Shown here: piece by piece, positions 8,237 through 15,905 of the stretch | Layout of the letters: each line of letters begins with the position of its first letter | How positions within the stretch are numbered: position 1 is the first letter of the stretch | The notes under the pieces: generated by a model | Told to the model about the DNA's origin: nothing | What the model saw: only the letters and a program-made list of their open reading frames with translations | The model's database searches: none | Assembly (NCBI RefSeq): GCF_003990915.1 | Contig: NZ_BHXQ01000008.1 | Coordinates: forward strand, 124,001-188,000 | Reading direction: 5' to 3' | DNA from: Chryseotalea sanaruensis | GTDB lineage: Bacteria; Bacteroidota; Bacteroidia; Cytophagales; Cyclobacteriaceae | Length of the DNA stretch: 64,000 bases | Program-made: the position numbers and the translations under genes

Positions 8237-8506
8237 TTACCAAGAAGCCTTGGTTACGCCAGGAATTTTTCCATCAGATGCCATCTGGCGGAACTGGTTA
8301 CGGCATATACCGAACTTACCCATATATCCTTTAGGACGACCAGTAAGTTTGCAACGGTTCTTTAAACGAACCGGGCTGGCATTGCGCGGTAACTTATCTA
8401 GTGCCAGATAGTCGCCTGCTTCTTTAAGAGCCTTTCTCTTAGCGGCATAAACTGCTACTAAGTGTTCTCTTTTTGTTTGTCTTGCGATTACAGATGTTTT
8501 CGCCAT
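8237..8506 (-). CDS. rpsN: Ribosomal protein S14 (uS14)
   Basis: Small-subunit head protein. The chosen start gives MAKTSVIARQ and 89 residues, the length of the long, zinc-free type; a longer reading frame adding seven residues would overlap rplE and is not supported. The C-terminal block NRCKLTGRPKGYMGKFGICR keeps the family sequence without the CxxC pairs of the short zinc form. The start is 1 base after the rplE stop. It is followed by a 203-base gap, where the operon appears to be divided. Confidence 0.96.
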   Translation of the reverse strand: MAKTSVIARQTKREHLVAVYAAKRKALKEAGDYLALDKLPRNASPVRLKNRCKLTGRPKGYMGKFGICRNQFRQMASDGKIPGVTKASW

Positions 8507-8507
8507 A

Positions 8508-9062
8508 CTAGTTAGTTTTAGTTGCAAACGGCATCCCGAATGCTTTTAGTAATTCAAAGCTTTCTTCATCAGATTTTGCGCTCGTAACGAACGTGATATC
8601 CATACCGCTGATTTTCGTTACTTTATCTATCGAAATTTCAGGGAAGATAATCTGCTCTTTAACACCAAGGGTGTAGTTACCGCGACCATCGAATCCTTTA
8701 GCGCTAACGCCTTTGAAATCGCGTACGCGAGGTAGAGAGATGCTCATCAAACGATCCATGAATTCGTACATACGATCACCGCGAAGGGTAACACGTACAC
8801 CGATTGGTTGATCTTCACGTAACTTAAAGTTAGAGATCGCCTTCTTGGATTTGGTTGACACTGCTTTCTGACCAGCAATCGTTGTGATCTCTTCCAAGGC
8901 CACATCGATCAACTTCTTGTCGGAAACGGCTATCCCCATACCTTTGTTGATACAAATCTTTTCTACTTTAGGGACTTCCATGATTGACTTATACTGAAAT
9001 TTCTCTTTCAGCGCAGTCATGATTTCCTCCTGATACTTCTGTTTTAATCTAGGCGTTGCCAT
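8508..9062 (-). CDS. rplE: Ribosomal protein L5 (uL5)
   Basis: A 5S rRNA-binding protein and intersubunit bridge partner of S13. Family segments are VEKICINKGMG, the loop TKSKKAISNFKLREDQPIG and the C-terminal FGMPFAT. Length 184. It overlaps rplX by one base. Confidence 0.97.
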   Translation of the reverse strand: MATPRLKQKYQEEIMTALKEKFQYKSIMEVPKVEKICINKGMGIAVSDKKLIDVALEEITTIAGQKAVSTKSKKAISNFKLREDQPIGVRVTLRGDRMYEFMDRLMSISLPRVRDFKGVSAKGFDGRGNYTLGVKEQIIFPEISIDKVTKISGMDITFVTSAKSDEESFELLKAFGMPFATKTN

Positions 9063-9403
9063 TACTTAATGATTTCTCCGGTTTTCTTAGCGAAACGTTG
9101 CAAGTTACCCTCTGCATCTTTTTTACGGCCTACACGTGTAGGTTTGCCGCTGGCAGGGTCTACTAACATAAGGTTACTAATGTTGATCGTACCTTCTGTT
9201 TTCTTAATACCTCCTTCAGGCTTACCTGCAGAAGGTTTTGTGTGCTTGGTTACTATGGCAATGCCTTCAACTACAGCTCTGTTTTTAACAGCCTGAATTT
9301 CCAACACTTTACCACTTTTACCTTTGTCGTCTCCGGCAATCACTTGTACAGTGTCGCCCTTTCGGATGTTCAACTTAGGTTGTTTGTTAAATTTTCTTTC
9401 CAT
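9062..9403 (-). CDS. rplX: Ribosomal protein L24 (uL24)
   Basis: Assembly-initiating large-subunit protein near the exit tunnel. The KOW motif lies in residues about 15-42 (IRKGDTVQVIAGDDKGKSGKV). Length 113. Standard position between rplN and rplE. Confidence 0.96.
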   Translation of the reverse strand: MERKFNKQPKLNIRKGDTVQVIAGDDKGKSGKVLEIQAVKNRAVVEGIAIVTKHTKPSAGKPEGGIKKTEGTINISNLMLVDPASGKPTRVGRKKDAEGNLQRFAKKTGEIIK

Positions 9404-9406
9404 GAC

Positions 9407-9775
9407 TTATAACACTTCAGGGGCCAATGAAATAATTTTCATAAACTGCTTCTCACGAAGTTCACGCGCAACAGGTCCGAAAATACGCGTTCCGCGTGGC
9501 TCGTCCTGATTGTTCAACAACACAGCTGCGTTGTCTTCGAAACGGATGTAAGAACCATCTTTACGTCTGATCTCCTTCTTTGTACGAACGATAACTGCTT
9601 TTGAAACAGTACCTTTCTTAATCTGGCTTGTTGGTGTAGCTGATTTAACAGTTACAACAATTTTATCGCCTACAGAAGCTGAACGTCTTTTAGTTCCGCC
9701 AAGAACGTGAAAACATAAAACCTCTTTTGCGCCACTATTGTCGGCAACGGTTAATCTGGATTCGGTGGTTATCAT
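9407..9775 (-). CDS. rplN: Ribosomal protein L14 (uL14)
   Basis: Large-subunit protein forming an intersubunit bridge. It begins MITTESRLTVADNSGAKEV and ends with RELREKQFMKIISLAPEVL, both family constants. Length is 122, as in nearly all bacteria. Confidence 0.98.
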   Translation of the reverse strand: MITTESRLTVADNSGAKEVLCFHVLGGTKRRSASVGDKIVVTVKSATPTSQIKKGTVSKAVIVRTKKEIRRKDGSYIRFEDNAAVLLNNQDEPRGTRIFGPVARELREKQFMKIISLAPEVL

Positions 9776-9777
9776 GA

Positions 9778-10041
9778 TTACTTGGCTTTTTCTAAGATTT
9801 CAATTAATCTCCAACGCTTGTCCTTGCTCAAAGGACGAGTCTCCATGATGCGTACTGTATCACCAATACCCGCTTCATTCTTCTCATCATGAGCTTTGAA
9901 CTTCGTTGTTTTGTTTACGAACTTACCGTAAATAGGGTGTTTCACCTTTCTGTCTACAGTAACTGTAATAGTCTTTTGCATTTTATTGCTAACGACCTTA
10001 CCTACTTTTTCTTTTCTGAAATTCCTTTCTACTGTTTCCAT
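9778..10041 (-). CDS. rpsQ: Ribosomal protein S17 (uS17)
   Basis: Small-subunit OB-fold protein binding the 5' domain of 16S rRNA. Family core is GKVVSNKMQKTITVTVDRKV, then RIMETRPLSKDKRWRL. Length 87. Located between rpmC and rplN as usual. Confidence 0.97.
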   Translation of the reverse strand: METVERNFRKEKVGKVVSNKMQKTITVTVDRKVKHPIYGKFVNKTTKFKAHDEKNEAGIGDTVRIMETRPLSKDKRWRLIEILEKAK

Positions 10042-10046
10042 AGGAA

Positions 10047-10241
10047 TTATGCGTTGCGCTGTTTAGCGGTTAATTCTGTATTGAGACGCGCAATGAGTTG
10101 GCGGGTTTCGCGTAACTTCATTGGGTTTTCTATAGCTGACACCTGATGAGCGAATTGTAGTTTGCGGAGAGTTTCCTTCTCGCTAACAATTTTCTCGTTT
10201 AGTTCAACAACAGTCAATGCTTTGATATCTGCGTTTTTCAT
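10047..10241 (-). CDS. rpmC: Ribosomal protein L29 (uL29)
   Basis: A 64-residue two-helix protein at the tunnel exit, where nascent-chain factors dock. Characteristic segments are LNEKIVSEKETLRKLQFAHQ and IENPMKLRETRQLIARLNTE. It overlaps rplP by one base. Confidence 0.96.
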   Translation of the reverse strand: MKNADIKALTVVELNEKIVSEKETLRKLQFAHQVSAIENPMKLRETRQLIARLNTELTAKQRNA

Positions 10242-10675
10242 TACTTAGCTATTTGTGCTTCTACGTAATCTCTTCTTACTGAGAAGGCTGTCTTGATTGG
10301 AAGTTTACCTTCAGCAAGACGCATCGCTTCTTTTGCAGTGGCCATGTTAACACCACCTGCTTCAAACAGAATAGTACCTGGCTTCACTACCGCTACCCAA
10401 TATTCAGGTGCACCCTTACCTTTACCCATACGAACTTCGGCTGGCTTTCTGGTAATTGGTTTATCTGGAAATATACGGATCCAAACTTGTCCTTCACGCT
10501 TCATAGCGCGTGTAACCGCGATACGAGCAGCTTCAAGCTGACGAGCTGTGATCCAGCCGCCTTCGAGCGACTTGAGGGCGAAAGAACCGAAAGCGATAGA
10601 GTGCCCACGAGTGGCAATACCCTTAACGCGTCCTTTCTGCATTTTTCTAAACTTGGTTCTTTTAGGCTGTAACAT
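10241..10675 (-). CDS. rplP: Ribosomal protein L16 (uL16)
   Basis: Large-subunit protein next to the A-site tRNA and peptidyl-transferase centre. It begins MLQPKRTKFRKMQKGR and has the family blocks GSFALKSLEGGWITARQLEA and MGKGKGAPEYWVAVVKPG. Length 144. The conserved arginine region (RKMQKGRVKG) is intact. Confidence 0.97.
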   Translation of the reverse strand: MLQPKRTKFRKMQKGRVKGIATRGHSIAFGSFALKSLEGGWITARQLEAARIAVTRAMKREGQVWIRIFPDKPITRKPAEVRMGKGKGAPEYWVAVVKPGTILFEAGGVNMATAKEAMRLAEGKLPIKTAFSVRRDYVEAQIAK

Positions 10676-10700
10676 TATTCCTAAGCTTTACCTGTTCTAA

Positions 10701-11531
10701 TTAATTTTTAGGGCCTCTTGCGCCACGGTTATCACCGCCACGACCGCCACCTCTGTTGTCGCCACTACGGCCACCGCGATTATCGCCACGACCTCTGCCG
10801 CCACGATCACCACCACGACCGCCTCTGTCGCCACCGCGATTATCTCCACCGCCCTGGCCTGCTGCTGCATTAGCTGCTGCGCCTACGTTAGGAGAAAGAT
10901 CACGCTTACCGTATACTTCTCCTTTGAATACCCATACTTTGATACCAATCTTTCCGTAAACAGTTTGTGCTTCAGAAATTGCGTAATCGATATCTGCACG
11001 CAGGGTGTGCAAAGGAATTCTACCTTCTTTGTACTGTTCAGTACGCGCCATGTCAGAACCAGCCAAACGACCAGAAACTTTCACTTTGATACCTTCAGAA
11101 CCAACACGCATGGCAGATGCAATTGCTTGCTTCATGGCACGCTTGTAAGAAATACGCGCTTCGATTTGCTGAGCGATTGATTCTCCTACCAATTTCGCAT
11201 CCAATTCAGGACGCTTAATTTCGAAGATGTTGATTTGAACATCTTTGCCGGTAAGCTTCTTCAATTCTTCTTTGATCTTGTCAACTTCCTGACCGCCTTT
11301 ACCGATAACCACACCCGGGCGAGCCGTGTGAATGGTTAAGGTGATACGCTTCAGTGTGCGCTCAATTACCACTTTAGCGATACCGCCTTTAGGTATACGA
11401 GCGTCTACGTATTTTCTAATTTTCTGATCTTCTACGAGTTTCTCTGACAAGGTATTGCCTCCGAACCAGCTGGAATCCCAACCGCGAACGACACCTAATC
11501 TAAAACCTATCGGGTTAATTTTCTGTCCCAT
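10701..11531 (-). CDS. rpsC: Ribosomal protein S3 (uS3) with RGG-rich tail
   Basis: mRNA-entry-channel protein of the small subunit. It has an N-terminal KH domain (RPGVVIGKGGQEVDKI at residues 71-86) and the family C-terminal domain ending near VYGKRDLSPN (about 214). Beyond that, residues 227-276 are almost entirely Gly, Arg, Asp and Asn in RGG/DNRGG units, lengthening the protein to 276 from about 233 in E. coli. The tail is predicted disordered and RNA-binding. Neighbours are rplV and rplP as usual. Confidence 0.97.
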   Translation of the reverse strand: MGQKINPIGFRLGVVRGWDSSWFGGNTLSEKLVEDQKIRKYVDARIPKGGIAKVVIERTLKRITLTIHTARPGVVIGKGGQEVDKIKEELKKLTGKDVQINIFEIKRPELDAKLVGESIAQQIEARISYKRAMKQAIASAMRVGSEGIKVKVSGRLAGSDMARTEQYKEGRIPLHTLRADIDYAISEAQTVYGKIGIKVWVFKGEVYGKRDLSPNVGAAANAAAGQGGGDNRGGDRGGRGGDRGGRGRGDNRGGRSGDNRGGGRGGDNRGARGPKN

Positions 11532-11533
11532 TC

Positions 11534-11992
11534 TTATTTCGTTTCAGCAGATTGAACCTTGTTTTCAGATGCTAAGCTTCCTAACACTAATGTTACGTGG
11601 TTAGAGCGTTTGCGTATTCTGTAACCTCTTCCTTGCGGAGCAGGTCTCATACGCTTTAGCATACGACCACCGTCAACCCAAATCTCTTTTACAAACAGAT
11701 CTGCGTCTTCGATTTTCATTTCGTGTGTATTTCCCCAGTTAGCGATAGCAGAAAGAAGGAGTTTCTCCAACTTCTCAGCACCGATTTGTGGTTGATACTT
11801 CAGGATATTCAAAGCCTGGCCTACGCGCTGTCCTTTAATAAGGTCAGTTACCAGTCTCATCTTGCGGGGTGATGAAGGCACGTTTTTAAGTTTTGCTACA
11901 ACCGGACCTGTTTTAGCAGCTTCCTTCTTAGCATCACGCTTTTCGCGCTTCAATACCGATTTCTTTATCTTTTTAGTTTCTGTCGCTTCCAT
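11534..11992 (-). CDS. rplV: Ribosomal protein L22 (uL22)
   Basis: Exit-tunnel protein. The core (VPSSPRKMRLVTDLIKG... and the hairpin end RMRPAPQGRGYRIRKRSNHVTLVL) is complete. Residues 1-30 are a Lys-rich extension (about ten lysines) absent from the 110-residue E. coli protein, giving 152. It starts 6 bases after rpsS and ends 2 bases before rpsC. Confidence 0.96.
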   Translation of the reverse strand: MEATETKKIKKSVLKREKRDAKKEAAKTGPVVAKLKNVPSSPRKMRLVTDLIKGQRVGQALNILKYQPQIGAEKLEKLLLSAIANWGNTHEMKIEDADLFVKEIWVDGGRMLKRMRPAPQGRGYRIRKRSNHVTLVLGSLASENKVQSAETK

Positions 11993-11998
11993 GACTCA

Positions 11999-12268
11999 CT
12001 AATCTTTACGGTTACCGGAATGTCCTTTGAAAGTGCGGGTCGGAGCGAATTCGCCCAACTTGTGACCCACCATGTTTTCAGTTACATAAACCGGAATGAA
12101 TTTATTTCCGTTGTGAACTGCGAATGTGTGACCAATCAAATCAGGAAGAATGGTTGATCTTCTTGACCATGTTTTGATCACTGACTTTTTACCGGACTTT
12201 TCCGCAGCCTCGACTTTCTTAGCAAGGCGGAAATCGCAATACGGTCCTTTTTTAATCGAGCGTCCCAT
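11999..12268 (-). CDS. rpsS: Ribosomal protein S19 (uS19)
   Basis: Small-subunit head protein. It opens MGRSIKKGPYCDFRLAKKV and includes IKTWSRRSTILPDLIGHTFAVHNG and GEFAPTRTFKGH. Length 89. It overlaps rplB by one base. Confidence 0.97.
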   Translation of the reverse strand: MGRSIKKGPYCDFRLAKKVEAAEKSGKKSVIKTWSRRSTILPDLIGHTFAVHNGNKFIPVYVTENMVGHKLGEFAPTRTFKGHSGNRKD

Positions 12269-13092
12269 TATTTTTTCCTTCTAGATATGATTAGACGATC
12301 AGAATACTTCTTAGGGTGACGAGTCTTCTTACCTTTTGTGTACAACCCGTTACGAGAACGAGGGTGACCACCAGAGGCACGACCTTCACCACCACCCATC
12401 GGGTGATCAACAGGGTTCATTGCAACCGGACGTGTACGAGGACGAACGCCTCTCCAACGGTTACGACCTGCTTTACCTACACTTTCGTTCATATGATCAG
12501 GATTTGAAGCTGATCCCACTGTTGCCATGCAAGTTTCTAATACGTTACGCATTTCGCCTGAAGGCATCTTCAATGCTGCATAACCATTTTCGCGTGCTAA
12601 CAATTGTACGAAAGAACCTGCGCTTCTTGCTACAGCTCCACCTTTACCAGGCTTCAACTCTACGTTGAAGATGATGGTACCCAATGGAATTTTAGAAAGA
12701 GGCAGTGCATTACCTACTTCAGGTGGTACGTCTGGTCCGTTCATTACAACCTGACCAACCTTTAAACCTGCAGGAGATAAAACATAAGCTTTTTCACCAT
12801 CTGCATAATGCAAAAGGGCAATACGTGCTGTACGTCCTGGATCGTATTCAATCTCTTTTACAGTAGCAGGAACGCCAAACTTATTTCTCTTTGTATCAAT
12901 GATACGAAGCTTTTGCTTGTGTCCACCACCGATATAACGCATGGTCATCTGACCCTTGCTATTTCTTCCACCAGTTCTCTTACGGGTAGCCAACAACGTC
13001 TTCTCCGGCTTTGATGCAGTGATGTCATCAAAAGAAGGAGCTAGTCTGTGACGAGTACCCGGTGTAATTGGTCTTAATTTCTTCAACGCCAT
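12268..13092 (-). CDS. rplB: Ribosomal protein L2 (uL2)
   Basis: Essential peptidyl-transferase-region protein. It contains the SH3/OB RNA-binding core and the C-terminal signature VAMNPVDHPMGGGEGR with the conserved histidine. Length 274. Standard position between rplW and rpsS. Confidence 0.98.
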   Translation of the reverse strand: MALKKLRPITPGTRHRLAPSFDDITASKPEKTLLATRKRTGGRNSKGQMTMRYIGGGHKQKLRIIDTKRNKFGVPATVKEIEYDPGRTARIALLHYADGEKAYVLSPAGLKVGQVVMNGPDVPPEVGNALPLSKIPLGTIIFNVELKPGKGGAVARSAGSFVQLLARENGYAALKMPSGEMRNVLETCMATVGSASNPDHMNESVGKAGRNRWRGVRPRTRPVAMNPVDHPMGGGEGRASGGHPRSRNGLYTKGKKTRHPKKYSDRLIISRRKK

Positions 13093-13102
13093 AGTCTATA
13101 TA

Positions 13103-13390
13103 TTATACGTTGCTGTAAAAGTCTATTACCTCACCTGCAGCCAATGTTACGATGGCTTTCTTATAATTAGGCTTGCGTCCGGCAAGTACACCCGCTTTAG
13201 TATAACGAACTTTGAATTTGCCCATTACCTTCATGGTGTTAACGCTTTTCACGTTTACTCCGTACTGCTTTTCCACAGCCTTTTTGATCTCTACCTTATT
13301 AGCATTTGTATCGACAATAAAGCCGTACTTGCCTTTTTCATTCATGGCAGAAACCTTCTCTGTTACTAATGGCTTCTTTAATACGCTCAT
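13103..13390 (-). CDS. rplW: Ribosomal protein L23 (uL23)
   Basis: Tunnel-exit protein and docking site for trigger factor and SRP. It has the N-terminal LKKPLVTEKVSAMNEKGKYGF and VEIKKAVEKQYGVNVKSVNT. Length 95. It overlaps rplD by four bases. Confidence 0.97.
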   Translation of the reverse strand: MSVLKKPLVTEKVSAMNEKGKYGFIVDTNANKVEIKKAVEKQYGVNVKSVNTMKVMGKFKVRYTKAGVLAGRKPNYKKAIVTLAAGEVIDFYSNV

Positions 13391-14022
13391 GATTCTTTAT
13401 TTAATAAGGTTACAACTTTGTTGATGGAGCTTTCCACGAAGATTACGTTGTCTGCATTCATCACATCAAAAGTATTGATCTGATCAGCAGTAGTAACTTT
13501 TGTCTTCTGGATATTGCGTCCTGACAACACTACGTTCTTCACTACTTCAGGAAGTACTACAAGAGTCTTCTTATCACCTAGTGAAAGTGCGCTTAGCATT
13601 TTTACGTATTGCTTGGTTTTAGCTTCAGCAAAGTTGAAGTCTTCAATTATAGCAATGGCGTTATCTTTTGCTTTATAAGACAGAGCTGATTTACGTGCTA
13701 AGTCTTTAACTTTCTTATTAAGCTTGAAAGAATAGTCGCGAGGTTGAGGGCCGAATACACGTCCACCACCTTTGAACTGAGGGTTTTTGATGTTACCCGC
13801 ACGGGCTCCACCTGTACCTTTTTGTTTCTTTAATTTCTTAGAAGAACCTGAGATTTCGTTACGCTGCTTAGCCTTGTGAGTACCCTGACGCTGATTAGCG
13901 AGGATGCTTTTTACGTCTAAGTAAATTGCGTGATCGTTTGGCTCAATTCCAAACACTTCAGTCGATAAAGCTACTTTACGACCGGTGTTTTCTCCACTAT
14001 GTTTTACAACTGAAATGTCCAT
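13387..14022 (-). CDS. rplD: Ribosomal protein L4 (uL4)
   Basis: Large-subunit tunnel protein and, in E. coli, the autoregulator of the S10 operon. The long internal loop GSSKKLKKQKGTGGARAG...FKGGGRVFGPQPRDYSFKLNKK is typical. Length 211. It overlaps rplC by one base. Whether it controls this operon, whose leader has its own hairpin, is untested. Confidence 0.97.
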   Translation of the reverse strand: MDISVVKHSGENTGRKVALSTEVFGIEPNDHAIYLDVKSILANQRQGTHKAKQRNEISGSSKKLKKQKGTGGARAGNIKNPQFKGGGRVFGPQPRDYSFKLNKKVKDLARKSALSYKAKDNAIAIIEDFNFAEAKTKQYVKMLSALSLGDKKTLVVLPEVVKNVVLSGRNIQKTKVTTADQINTFDVMNADNVIFVESSINKVVTLLNKES

Positions 14023-14654
14023 TACTTCTGAAGAATTACGGTTGCATTAATATGTCCGGGAACGGAACCACTTACTACGATCAAGTTTTGCTCAGGCATG
14101 ATCTTTACCACTTTAAGGTTTGTAACCTTAACGCGGTCAGTACCCATGCGACCTGCTAAACGCTTACCTTTTGGTACACGAGAAGCAAATGAAGCGTTAC
14201 CCATAGATCCAGGTGCACGTAAGCGATTGTGCTGACCGTGAGTTTGACCACCCACACCAGCAAAATTATGGCGCTTTACAACACCCTGGAAACCTTTACC
14301 TTTTGATGTACCTACAGCGTCCAAAAAGTCGCCTTCAACGAATACATCTTGTACACGAATTTCCTTACCGAGTTCGACCATTCCGTCATACTCTTTTCGG
14401 AAATCACGAAACTCCACTACATCCCTCTTAGGGGTAGTGTTAGCTTTTTTGAAATGTCCTAGCAGAGGCTTGCTGGTGTTTTTTTCTTTCTTTTCACCAA
14501 AGGCAAGCTGCACAGCTCTGTATCCGTCAGTCTCAACGTTTTTCACTTGAGTTACGATACAAGGGCCGGCTTCGATAACAGTACAGGCAATATTCTCACC
14601 CTCCGCACCGAAAATGCTGGTCATACCTACTTTTCTTCCAATAATACCAGGCAT
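14022..14654 (-). CDS. rplC: Ribosomal protein L3 (uL3), first gene of the cluster
   Basis: Early-assembly large-subunit protein. It starts MPGIIGRKVGMTSIF and has the glutamine-bearing tip GVGGQTHGQHNRLRAPGS and the block GKRLAGRMGTDRVKV. Length 210. It is normally preceded by rpsJ; here the next gene upstream is an unrelated importer on the other strand, so rplC heads the operon. A promoter and a leader hairpin lie immediately upstream. Confidence 0.97.
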   Translation of the reverse strand: MPGIIGRKVGMTSIFGAEGENIACTVIEAGPCIVTQVKNVETDGYRAVQLAFGEKKEKNTSKPLLGHFKKANTTPKRDVVEFRDFRKEYDGMVELGKEIRVQDVFVEGDFLDAVGTSKGKGFQGVVKRHNFAGVGGQTHGQHNRLRAPGSMGNASFASRVPKGKRLAGRMGTDRVKVTNLKVVKIMPEQNLIVVSGSVPGHINATVILQK

Positions 14655-14683
14655 GATATTTTCCTTGTTTTGTTAGTTTCTGA

Positions 14684-14700
14684 CTCCGAAACTTTCGGAG
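14684..14700 (-). promoter_or_regulatory. rplC leader hairpin
   Basis: CTCCGAAA (14684-14691) and TTTCGGAG (14693-14700) form a perfect inverted repeat, a 7-base-pair stem with a 3-base loop in RNA. It sits in the roughly 100-base predicted 5' leader of rplC, 30 bases before the ATG. No T-run follows, so it is more likely a leader element than a terminator. Confidence 0.45.
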
Positions 14701-14759
14701 CCTTCCCCTTTTTATGCGTTTTCAATGCGTTTTTGGCACACTGGGCTGAAAAAGGACTG

Positions 14760-14789
14760 CAAAGATAGGAACTAATCCCTTGTAACCAA
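14760..14789 (-). promoter_or_regulatory. Predicted rplC-operon promoter
   Basis: On the minus strand TTG (14789-14787), 19 bases, TATCTTTG (14767-14760). It is a full match to the Bacteroidota -7 element with correct spacing. The start site is expected near 14752-14756. Confidence 0.65.
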
Positions 14790-14885
14790 TAGTGTGCTCA
14801 AAAATTTCTGTAAATCAGCGCTTTTTGCACTTTTTAGGGTGTTGACTGATAGAAAAGCACTAACATTGTCGCCAGCTCCCATTAG

Positions 14886-15905
14886 ATGAGAAAACAGGCT
14901 TTTTTGCGTTATAAATGGACTTTTCTGCTATTTTTAGTAGTGGCATTATTCGTTATAAATCTCTCTATCGGGAGTGTTAGTATTCCACTGAAGGAAATTG
15001 TGCGCGCACTTTTTGGAATGGAAACTGAGAACCCAATCTGGAAAAATATTGTACTTGACTTTAGACTTACTAAGGCACTGACTGCTTTATTGGCGGGGGC
15101 AGCACTTGGTTTAGGTGGTTTACAAATGCAAACTTTGTTTCGCAACCCGCTGGCAGGCCCTGATGTACTCGGCTTAAGTGCGGGCGCCAGTTTAGCAGTT
15201 TCATTTGTTTTTATGGCAGGTGCTAAAGGTTTGTCGCTCCTGCCCTCTTCCTGGAGTATTGCTATTGCCGCCTGCTTAGGTTCGGGTGTAGTATTGCTTA
15301 TTGTACTGGCAATAGCATCTAAAGTAAAAGACAATACTTCTTTATTAATAGTAGGCTTAATGATTGGTGCTGCTACGGCTTCTTTAGTAAGTGTGTTACA
15401 GTTTACCAGCCGAGCGGAAGACCAACAATATTTTCTGATATGGACTTTCGGTAGTCTGGGGGGACTTGATATTACGGAGCTTAGTATCCTGGCATTAGCT
15501 TTAGTAATTGGGGTAACATTGTCTGTAATTAATATAAAGGCTTTGAATGCCTGGCAACTGGGTGATAGCTATGCGTTGAGCCTGGGCATCAAACCTGCAA
15601 AGGCCAGGTTGTTAATGATTATTACTGCGAGTTTATTGGCAGGTGCTGTTACAGCTTTTTGTGGTCCAATCGCTTTTGTCGGTTTAGCTGTTCCTCATCT
15701 GATTAAGTTGTGGATTAAAACTTCTGATCATAGAACGTTAGTACCTGCAGTTGTATTGGGGGGAGCCTCACTCCTACTATTATGTGATAGCATCGCCCAA
15801 CTACCAGGTGCTCGTTTCGTACTTCCTATTAATGTGATAACAGCTTTGATTGGTGCCCCTGTTGTGATTTGGATTATTCTACGAGGAAGGAAAATTTATG
15901 TCTGA
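14886..15905 (+). CDS. FecCD-type ABC transporter permease
   Basis: Inner-membrane permease of a metal-chelate/vitamin importer (BtuC/FecD/FhuB fold). It has 339 residues with about ten hydrophobic helices. Family segments include LTALLAGAALGLGGLQMQTLFRNPLAGPDVLG and GPIAFVGLAVPHLIKLW. The start ATG is followed by a short basic stretch and TM1. It overlaps the ATPase gene by eight bases, so the two form one importer. No periplasmic binding protein or TonB receptor adjoins, so the substrate (siderophore, haem or cobalamin) cannot be fixed. No cobalamin riboswitch is apparent upstream. Confidence 0.9.
   Translation: MRKQAFLRYKWTFLLFLVVALFVINLSIGSVSIPLKEIVRALFGMETENPIWKNIVLDFRLTKALTALLAGAALGLGGLQMQTLFRNPLAGPDVLGLSAGASLAVSFVFMAGAKGLSLLPSSWSIAIAACLGSGVVLLIVLAIASKVKDNTSLLIVGLMIGAATASLVSVLQFTSRAEDQQYFLIWTFGSLGGLDITELSILALALVIGVTLSVINIKALNAWQLGDSYALSLGIKPAKARLLMIITASLLAGAVTAFCGPIAFVGLAVPHLIKLWIKTSDHRTLVPAVVLGGASLLLLCDSIAQLPGARFVLPINVITALIGAPVVIWIILRGRKIYV

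Noticed and set aside
14768..14885. Cobalamin or other riboswitch upstream of the ABC importer
   Set aside because: The 118 bases show no B12-box or other recognisable conserved core.
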